Source: Methanobacteriota archaeon (lineage in GTDB: Archaea; Thermoplasmatota; Poseidoniia; Poseidoniales; Poseidoniaceae). Taken from it: a DNA stretch of 64,000 bases. Numbering within the stretch: position 1 is the stretch's first letter; each line of letters begins with the position of its first letter. Shown here piece after piece: positions 58,665 through 64,000 of the stretch. The notes below the pieces were generated by a model. The model saw only the letters and a list, made by a program, of their open reading frames with translations, was not told the DNA's origin and ran no database searches. A program made the position numbers and the translations under genes. The stretch is taken from positions 1-64,000 of the forward strand of contig PBGP02000022.1 of NCBI GenBank assembly GCA_002720095.2. Direction: 5' to 3'.

Positions 58665-58860
58665 ATCTTCAATCACAATATCATTACCTAAGAAATTTTC
58701 TGAAACAATAATCGCAGCACTGACTGGTGAAGAAGTTATTATCGAGAGCAAATCTGTAAAATTAAATTCAGAATCATTGAAAGATTTGCGATCAAGGTGG
58801 AACACGGTAATGAGGAGTATTGAGGTTTCACATAGTGTAATAGATAAAATGGAGTTTTAA
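58651..58860 (+). CDS. pcc1: KEOPS subunit Pcc1-like protein
   Basis: About 69 aa; ITISLPKKFSETIIAALTGE...LNSESLKDLRSRWNTVMRSIEVSHSVIDKM; overlaps rpl37ae end by 14 nt. Confidence 0.78.
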   Translation: MKKNKSSITISLPKKFSETIIAALTGEEVIIESKSVKLNSESLKDLRSRWNTVMRSIEVSHSVIDKMEF

Positions 58861-58862
58861 TT

Positions 58863-59180
58863 ATGAATAACAGCGAGATTTTGCAAAATATACTTAGAGA
58901 TATACAATCAACTAGACAACAATTAATGTCAACAAGTTCACAGATACGTGAGTTTGAGGTTACTTTAGACGCACTGAAAGGTCAGGATGAGGATAAAAAA
59001 GTATATCGTCAAATTGGCGCTTTATTATTTGAGATAGATGATTTAGAATCAATGAATACACAGTTATCTTCTAGTATCGACACATTAAAAGAACATTTGA
59101 AATTACTCGAAAAACAAGACAATGAATTGAAAAATAAATATGATGAAGTCGTGTTAAAAATAGAAAAGTCCGAAAGCTAG
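58863..59180 (+). CDS. pfdB: Prefoldin beta subunit
   Basis: 105 aa coiled-coil; STRQQLMSTSSQIREFEVTLDAL...KKVYRQIGALLFEID. Confidence 0.88.
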   Translation: MNNSEILQNILRDIQSTRQQLMSTSSQIREFEVTLDALKGQDEDKKVYRQIGALLFEIDDLESMNTQLSSSIDTLKEHLKLLEKQDNELKNKYDEVVLKIEKSES

Positions 59181-60101
59181 GTGATAGAAATTCAAGCGAT
59201 GGAATTAGTAAATTTATGGATTGAAAAACCCATTCAAATTGATAAACTAGACGACTTGATTGAAAAAGTAGAATCTAGCAATCCATATTTAGAAGTGGCC
59301 GAATGTTCTATTTCTTTAAATATAATAGACCTATATGATGTAGTTTTTTCAAAATTAACTGACTCAGAAAAACTAATTTTGGAATTAATCACACTTAGAA
59401 ATAAAGGCGACTATGAGAAAATGTTCTTCAATATTGAGCAAGGATTAGAGTTGGTTAGAGATAAAGAGAACAGAGATTTGGTATTAGAAGGTAGATTAAG
59501 AATGGAACTCGGCTTACTCAAAATACAGTCAGGTTCTGAAGAGAACCCTGAAAGTGATTTTGAATGGGCTTTGCGAAGACTTTCATCCGTTTGTGAATTT
59601 TCAAGGTTACACGGTTTGGCTATTATCAATAAAGCAGCATATCATGAGAAAATTGATGAAAAATTGATGGCTCTGCATTTATACGGCGAAATCCCACTAA
59701 ATGGAAATTTTCCTTTAGAGGTAGTTGCTTTTTCTAGAGTTGGAGCAGCAAGAATTCTAACACAAATTGGTCACATTAGTGATGCATGCAGACATTTGTA
59801 CAATGCACATAAGATTTTCACCAAATCAAATAACACAGAGTTAGCTTGGCATTCAGGTTTTCAATTCTTGTCTATCGCATCAAAATATGTAGATATTAAT
59901 GCCGATTTAATTGATTTTCAAATATTGAACGCTAAACCGCGAGAACTGGGAGATGAAATACCCGAACCGAAAATTCACCCTAAAGATTTAATGATTATTG
60001 CAAATAATTTGAAAAAAAATGAAACAATATACAAAGAAGTTGATGAATCAATTAAATCATTCGTTGATTCAATCATTAAGAATACATCTGGCTTATTTTA
60101 A
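59181..60101 (+). CDS. Uncharacterised alpha-helical (TPR-like) protein
   Basis: 306 aa; helical repeats, e.g. FSRVGAARILTQIGHISDACRHLYNAHKIFTKSNN; first codon adjoins the prefoldin stop. Confidence 0.65.
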   Translation: MIEIQAMELVNLWIEKPIQIDKLDDLIEKVESSNPYLEVAECSISLNIIDLYDVVFSKLTDSEKLILELITLRNKGDYEKMFFNIEQGLELVRDKENRDLVLEGRLRMELGLLKIQSGSEENPESDFEWALRRLSSVCEFSRLHGLAIINKAAYHEKIDEKLMALHLYGEIPLNGNFPLEVVAFSRVGAARILTQIGHISDACRHLYNAHKIFTKSNNTELAWHSGFQFLSIASKYVDINADLIDFQILNAKPRELGDEIPEPKIHPKDLMIIANNLKKNETIYKEVDESIKSFVDSIIKNTSGLF

Positions 60102-60476
60102 TTGGAACGAATCTAATATCGTTTCTAATTCATGAGCCCCCCATGCTAGATTTTCTGGGGGTGTGTTATGCCATTTCACTTCAGAAATCATCGGATCCGA
60201 TTTTGAGCTGAAACTAGAATTACTGTCGGAAGGCTTCATTAAAAAAACAACTCCATTATCTATTGAAATTGGTCCAGACAGTATTTCTGCTCTTATTCCT
60301 GTTTCCTCGCGTACTTCTCTTATTATGCACTGTCTGGGACTCTCTCCTTTTGCTAATTTTCCACCAGGAAGCTCCCAACCCCTATTTACATGCTTTACTA
60401 AAACCCATTCCCAATAATTGGAAAAACTTTTGGAATTAAATTCTCTAATTATCAATGCTAGTGCATATTCAACCAT
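60093..60476 (-). CDS. NUDIX hydrolase
   Basis: Nudix box GGKLAKGESPRQCIIREVREETGI. Confidence 0.93.
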   Translation of the reverse strand: MVEYALALIIREFNSKSFSNYWEWVLVKHVNRGWELPGGKLAKGESPRQCIIREVREETGIRAEILSGPISIDNGVVFLMKPSDSNSSFSSKSDPMISEVKWHNTPPENLAWGAHELETILDSFQLK

Positions 60477-61455
60477 TTAATAAACCATCCTTACAAACCA
60501 AGAAATATTTTTCAGCCCATGTTTCTCCCTCGGAAATCAACCTTCTTGAGATGAAAAAAGCTTCCTGAAATTCCTTATTTTTTATTAATTCAACTAGTTT
60601 TACCTCTAAAGGATCCAGATTATCCTTAGGAGTTGAGTTCATCGGTATTATTTTTGAATTAATATCTTTATTTTTTGATAATTTTTCTAACTTATTATGG
60701 AATGAAATCTTTTCTTTTTTACTAGGAGTGTAGCTTGTGATTTTATCAAATTTTTTCTTTAAAATCAGCCCAAGTCGTTCTTTATTCTTATCATTTGGTT
60801 TGAAAGTTAACACCTGTTCGTAACACATTAGTGCTTCTTTAATATGATTGAATGACTCGTGATGTTTTCCGAGTTCTATCCATAATTCATGATTATCTGG
60901 TCTGTGTGCAAGTAAATAAGGCATTAATTTGAAAAAAATTTCGTCATGACCGTTTATTCTTAATCTTTCTAACCTCCTTCCAAAAATTATGTTAGATCTT
61001 CTATCTCGAAAATCCATCTCTTGGCACCTGAGTTCAAATTCAGAGAGTTTAAATTCACCCTTCTCTATTTTATCCCACCAGATATTAGCATCCAACGGCT
61101 CCCGCTTCAAAATAGAGTAAAACAAGTCTTGAGATGTGGCTAACAAATTAATACTTTTTAACTGTTTGATTAAGAATGGTTCTTTCCCCAAGACCGATAG
61201 TAAATCTTCTAGAACGATGTATACTCCTTTTGAATCTCCTGATTCTACCTTCAGTTTAAGTAAAAATTCCCAATTCATATAATTCGTGTAGTCATACATT
61301 ATCGATTTTCTAGCACTCTGTTCAGCCCACTCAAAATAGTCATCAGAATTTGTTTGATTATTGCAGAATAAATTGTAAAATTTTAATGCCTGTGCTCTAC
61401 ATCTATCACCTTGGGATTTTTTTGGATAATTAAAACCTAAATTGCCATTTTTCAA
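60469..61455 (-). CDS. TPR-like repeat protein
   Basis: 328 aa; DNHELWIELGKHHESFNHIKEALMCYEQVLTFKPNDKNKERLGLIL. Confidence 0.7.
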   Translation of the reverse strand: MKNGNLGFNYPKKSQGDRCRAQALKFYNLFCNNQTNSDDYFEWAEQSARKSIMYDYTNYMNWEFLLKLKVESGDSKGVYIVLEDLLSVLGKEPFLIKQLKSINLLATSQDLFYSILKREPLDANIWWDKIEKGEFKLSEFELRCQEMDFRDRRSNIIFGRRLERLRINGHDEIFFKLMPYLLAHRPDNHELWIELGKHHESFNHIKEALMCYEQVLTFKPNDKNKERLGLILKKKFDKITSYTPSKKEKISFHNKLEKLSKNKDINSKIIPMNSTPKDNLDPLEVKLVELIKNKEFQEAFFISRRLISEGETWAEKYFLVCKDGLLNG

Positions 61456-61463
61456 TATATTAC

Positions 61464-62735
61464 CTACCTGTGACTTTTATATTCAGATTCATCATCTCCA
61501 TATGGTATGGTAGCGTCAATACCAATTTTACTAGTTGTACCATCTGGGTATCGAGTTGGGTCTAGACTACTTCCTTTTTTATTTCTAAAAATAAAATAGT
61601 CTCTGTCTGGTTGTGATCTCGTTAGCACAGCCCACTCCACTTCATCTCCATCGTCAATATTTATATCAGAGTTAACAATTACTACCTTTTTCAATGATGG
61701 ATGTCCAATAAATGCTGCATCAATAGCCTTTACAGCATCCCTAGGTCCCTTTGGATTAATTGAAATTGTTGCAGAAAGCCATCCAGAACCAGCCTTCATT
61801 AGTCTAACACCAATACATTCAGTTACTTTGTTAACCTCTCTCTTTATAGTAGGTGTCCTAGGTAAACCCATTAATGTTTGATGTTCAATTCCTGCTGGTA
61901 TTAATGCGTGAAAATAAGGATTATTTCTATGATATATTTTCTTAACATTTACTACAGGCTGTGTTCTAATTTTGTCTTTGGTACCAGTGATGTCTACAAA
62001 TGGGCCCTCCACGGTATCTTTCTCTGTAATTTCAGCTAAAAATATAAATTCTGCGTGTGCAGGCACCAATACACCGTTTTCTAGCTCAACAACTTCTAAT
62101 CTTTTTCCATATCCTTTTTCGTGTAGTGAAGATGCTACATGCAATTCCTCTGAATCAAAATCAAATGAAATTGCGGCACTAAGCAGAACAAAAGGATCTG
62201 CACCTATTACTATTCCAACTTTTGTAGGTTTGCCTAGAGAGCGATTTTTGGTCATTATTTTATGCAAATGTCTTGGAACAATTCTTATTGCCATTTCGTT
62301 ATCATTTAAGATAAGCATCCTGTGAAATGATGCATTAGATACGCCTTCATCCATAACAAAAACCATTGCCGACGTTAGATATTTCCCTGCATCAACGGGG
62401 AAGTATTGTGGTACAGGAAGTTCTGATAATTTCACATCTTCTATAGTATTCTCGAGGGTGGTTGAAAGTTCCCTATTCACCACAACAGGTTCAACGGGTT
62501 CTGAAATTCCTTCTCCAATTAAATCAATTAATTCGTTTTCGGTGGTATTCAATGTACCAGCAATAACAGAAATCTGGCATACATCTAGTGCAATTTTGCA
62601 GTTTAAATCCGACTCAAATCCGCTTAATATAACTGGTTTTTCTGAGTGGTATTTTGAAATAGATGGCAGATTATTAAAATTCTCCAATTTTCTCGTATCA
62701 ATTTTAACGTTATTTAGGTGGTCTCTGAAAGCCAT
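61464..62735 (-). CDS. UbiD-family decarboxylase
   Basis: 423 aa; [72 protein letters not shown]. Confidence 0.9.
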   Translation of the reverse strand: MAFRDHLNNVKIDTRKLENFNNLPSISKYHSEKPVILSGFESDLNCKIALDVCQISVIAGTLNTTENELIDLIGEGISEPVEPVVVNRELSTTLENTIEDVKLSELPVPQYFPVDAGKYLTSAMVFVMDEGVSNASFHRMLILNDNEMAIRIVPRHLHKIMTKNRSLGKPTKVGIVIGADPFVLLSAAISFDFDSEELHVASSLHEKGYGKRLEVVELENGVLVPAHAEFIFLAEITEKDTVEGPFVDITGTKDKIRTQPVVNVKKIYHRNNPYFHALIPAGIEHQTLMGLPRTPTIKREVNKVTECIGVRLMKAGSGWLSATISINPKGPRDAVKAIDAAFIGHPSLKKVVIVNSDINIDDGDEVEWAVLTRSQPDRDYFIFRNKKGSSLDPTRYPDGTTSKIGIDATIPYGDDESEYKSHR

Positions 62736-62868
62736 TGAACGACTCTATGCAGTTCAACCTTTGAAGGTTCGTACACATTCGTGGTCAAATCTACATGATT
62801 TAGATGATATACTTGCCGCTACGGATATAAAGGAAGGGTTTGTGGGCCACTTGCTTCAAGGTGAATAT

Positions 62869-63297
62869 ATGGGTCGAGGACTTTATGCAGGACGTAAAAT
62901 GAAGACAGATCGGCAGAAGTTTAGATGGAGTGACAGATACTATAAGAAGCGAGTTTCTGGCACTAGAAAAAAACACGATCCGTTAGGAGGGGCTACTCAA
63001 GCCAAAGGTATAGTTATTGAGAAAGTTGGAATTGAAGCTAAGCAACCTAATTCAGGGATAAGAAAGGCTGTCAAAATTTCGTTAATCAAAAGCGGTAACA
63101 AATTAACTGCATTCGCTCCAGGGGATGGAGCAATAAGTTTCATCGATGAACATGACGAGGTCATGGTAGAAGGTATTGGAGGAAGAATGGGCAGATCTTA
63201 CGGTGATATTCCTGGTGTTCGTTACAAAGTGATTCAAGTCAATGGAGTAAGTTTGGATGAAATGGTTAGAGGACGTAAAGAAAAACCAGTTAGATGA
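62869..63297 (+). CDS. rps12: 30S ribosomal protein S12
   Basis: [28 protein letters not shown]...[48 protein letters not shown]; start at ATG 62869, not the ORF start 62458. Confidence 0.96.
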   Translation: MGRGLYAGRKMKTDRQKFRWSDRYYKKRVSGTRKKHDPLGGATQAKGIVIEKVGIEAKQPNSGIRKAVKISLIKSGNKLTAFAPGDGAISFIDEHDEVMVEGIGGRMGRSYGDIPGVRYKVIQVNGVSLDEMVRGRKEKPVR

Positions 63298-63306
63298 GGA
63301 ATTACA

Positions 63307-63942
63307 ATGGTGGATGAAACTACAGATGAGAATAACCAAGAGGTTGAAGAAGTAAAAAATGAATCACCAATCGCAGGGTTAGGAACTCTAGTTTTTGGAA
63401 AATGGGATACTACAGAAATAACTTGTGCAGACCCCGGGCTCTCCAAATATATCAATCTAAAGCAAGTGGGAACACCCCATACTGGAGGCAAGCATGCTAA
63501 CACTTGGTTTGGCAAATCCAAACTATCTCTTTCTGAAAGATACATTAACAATCTAATGAGAACTGGTAAGTATACTGGAAAAAAACAAAGTGCTGCTAAA
63601 GCATTTATGGCTGCCTTAGATGACATCAATAAGAAAACAAAAATGAATCCATTGCAAATTTTTGTTGATGCGATAATAAATTCCGCTCAACGGGAAGAAA
63701 TAACAAGAATACGATTTGGTGCTGTTTCGCAGCCTAAAGCTGTTGATTCATCGCCCAGTAGGAGACTAGATACTGCAATCAGAAATCTTGCTAAAGGCGC
63801 CACACAAGGAACATCTAAATCAAAAAGAAGCTTGAAAGATTGCATTGTGAATGAATTAATTAAAGCGAGTAACGGAGATTCTACGTCATTTGCAATATCA
63901 AAAAAAGAAGAAATCGAACGTATTGCTGCATCTGCTAGATAG
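63307..63942 (+). CDS. rps7: 30S ribosomal protein S7 with acidic N-terminal extension
   Basis: SLSERYINNLMRTGKYTGKKQSAAKAF, NPLQIFVDAIINSAQREEITRIRFGAVSQPKAVDSSPSRRLDTAIRNLAKGA. Confidence 0.96.
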   Translation: MVDETTDENNQEVEEVKNESPIAGLGTLVFGKWDTTEITCADPGLSKYINLKQVGTPHTGGKHANTWFGKSKLSLSERYINNLMRTGKYTGKKQSAAKAFMAALDDINKKTKMNPLQIFVDAIINSAQREEITRIRFGAVSQPKAVDSSPSRRLDTAIRNLAKGATQGTSKSKRSLKDCIVNELIKASNGDSTSFAISKKEEIERIAASAR

Positions 63943-64000
63943 GCTTGATTATTAGTCAATTCATACGTCGGATTTATGAACTCCAATTAAGTCGCATTAG

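Noticed and set aside
62458-62868. Long N-terminal extension of the S12 ORF
   Set aside because: It overlaps the divergent UbiD-family gene, and the archaeal S12 family starts at [10 protein letters not shown] (62869).

Overview
This window is a gene-dense, AT-rich archaeal chromosome segment. I infer a marine Thermoplasmatota-type euryarchaeon (Marine Group II/III-like) from the gene content: proteasome alpha, SBDS, Rrp4/Rrp41/Rrp42 exosome, L37Ae, Pcc1, prefoldin beta, aIF5A, TiaS, TrmY, SRP54, RfcL, archaeal S12/S7 and an archaeosortase-like protein. I call about 62 protein genes and one tRNA (Gln, anticodon TTG). I found no rRNA, CRISPR array or intact transposon. Most of the window is housekeeping. 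The items most worth a second look are: (1) a single ORF fusing a secreted-type M28 zinc peptidase to a ZIP-family metal transporter; (2) a class III signal/pilin-like surface protein with four copies of a CxxCNGKDLADA module, a nested second duplication and an EF-hand-like loop; (3) the left edge, with a protein carrying a giant-virus-like PD-(D/E)XK C-terminus that is cut by the window, next to a possibly UDG-like gene flanked by a short imperfect direct repeat; (4) a RadB/RecA-like protein that has lost the Walker A lysine; (5) an 1808-aa Lhr-type helicase; (6) SRP54 and Get3/ArsA adjacent on one strand; (7) an archaeosortase-like gene divergent from a GmhA/GmhB pair; (8) a UbiD-family enzyme that could be the archaeal anhydromevalonate-phosphate decarboxylase; (9) a small membrane-protein ORF missing from the supplied track. 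All assignments come from reading translations by eye. No database search was run.
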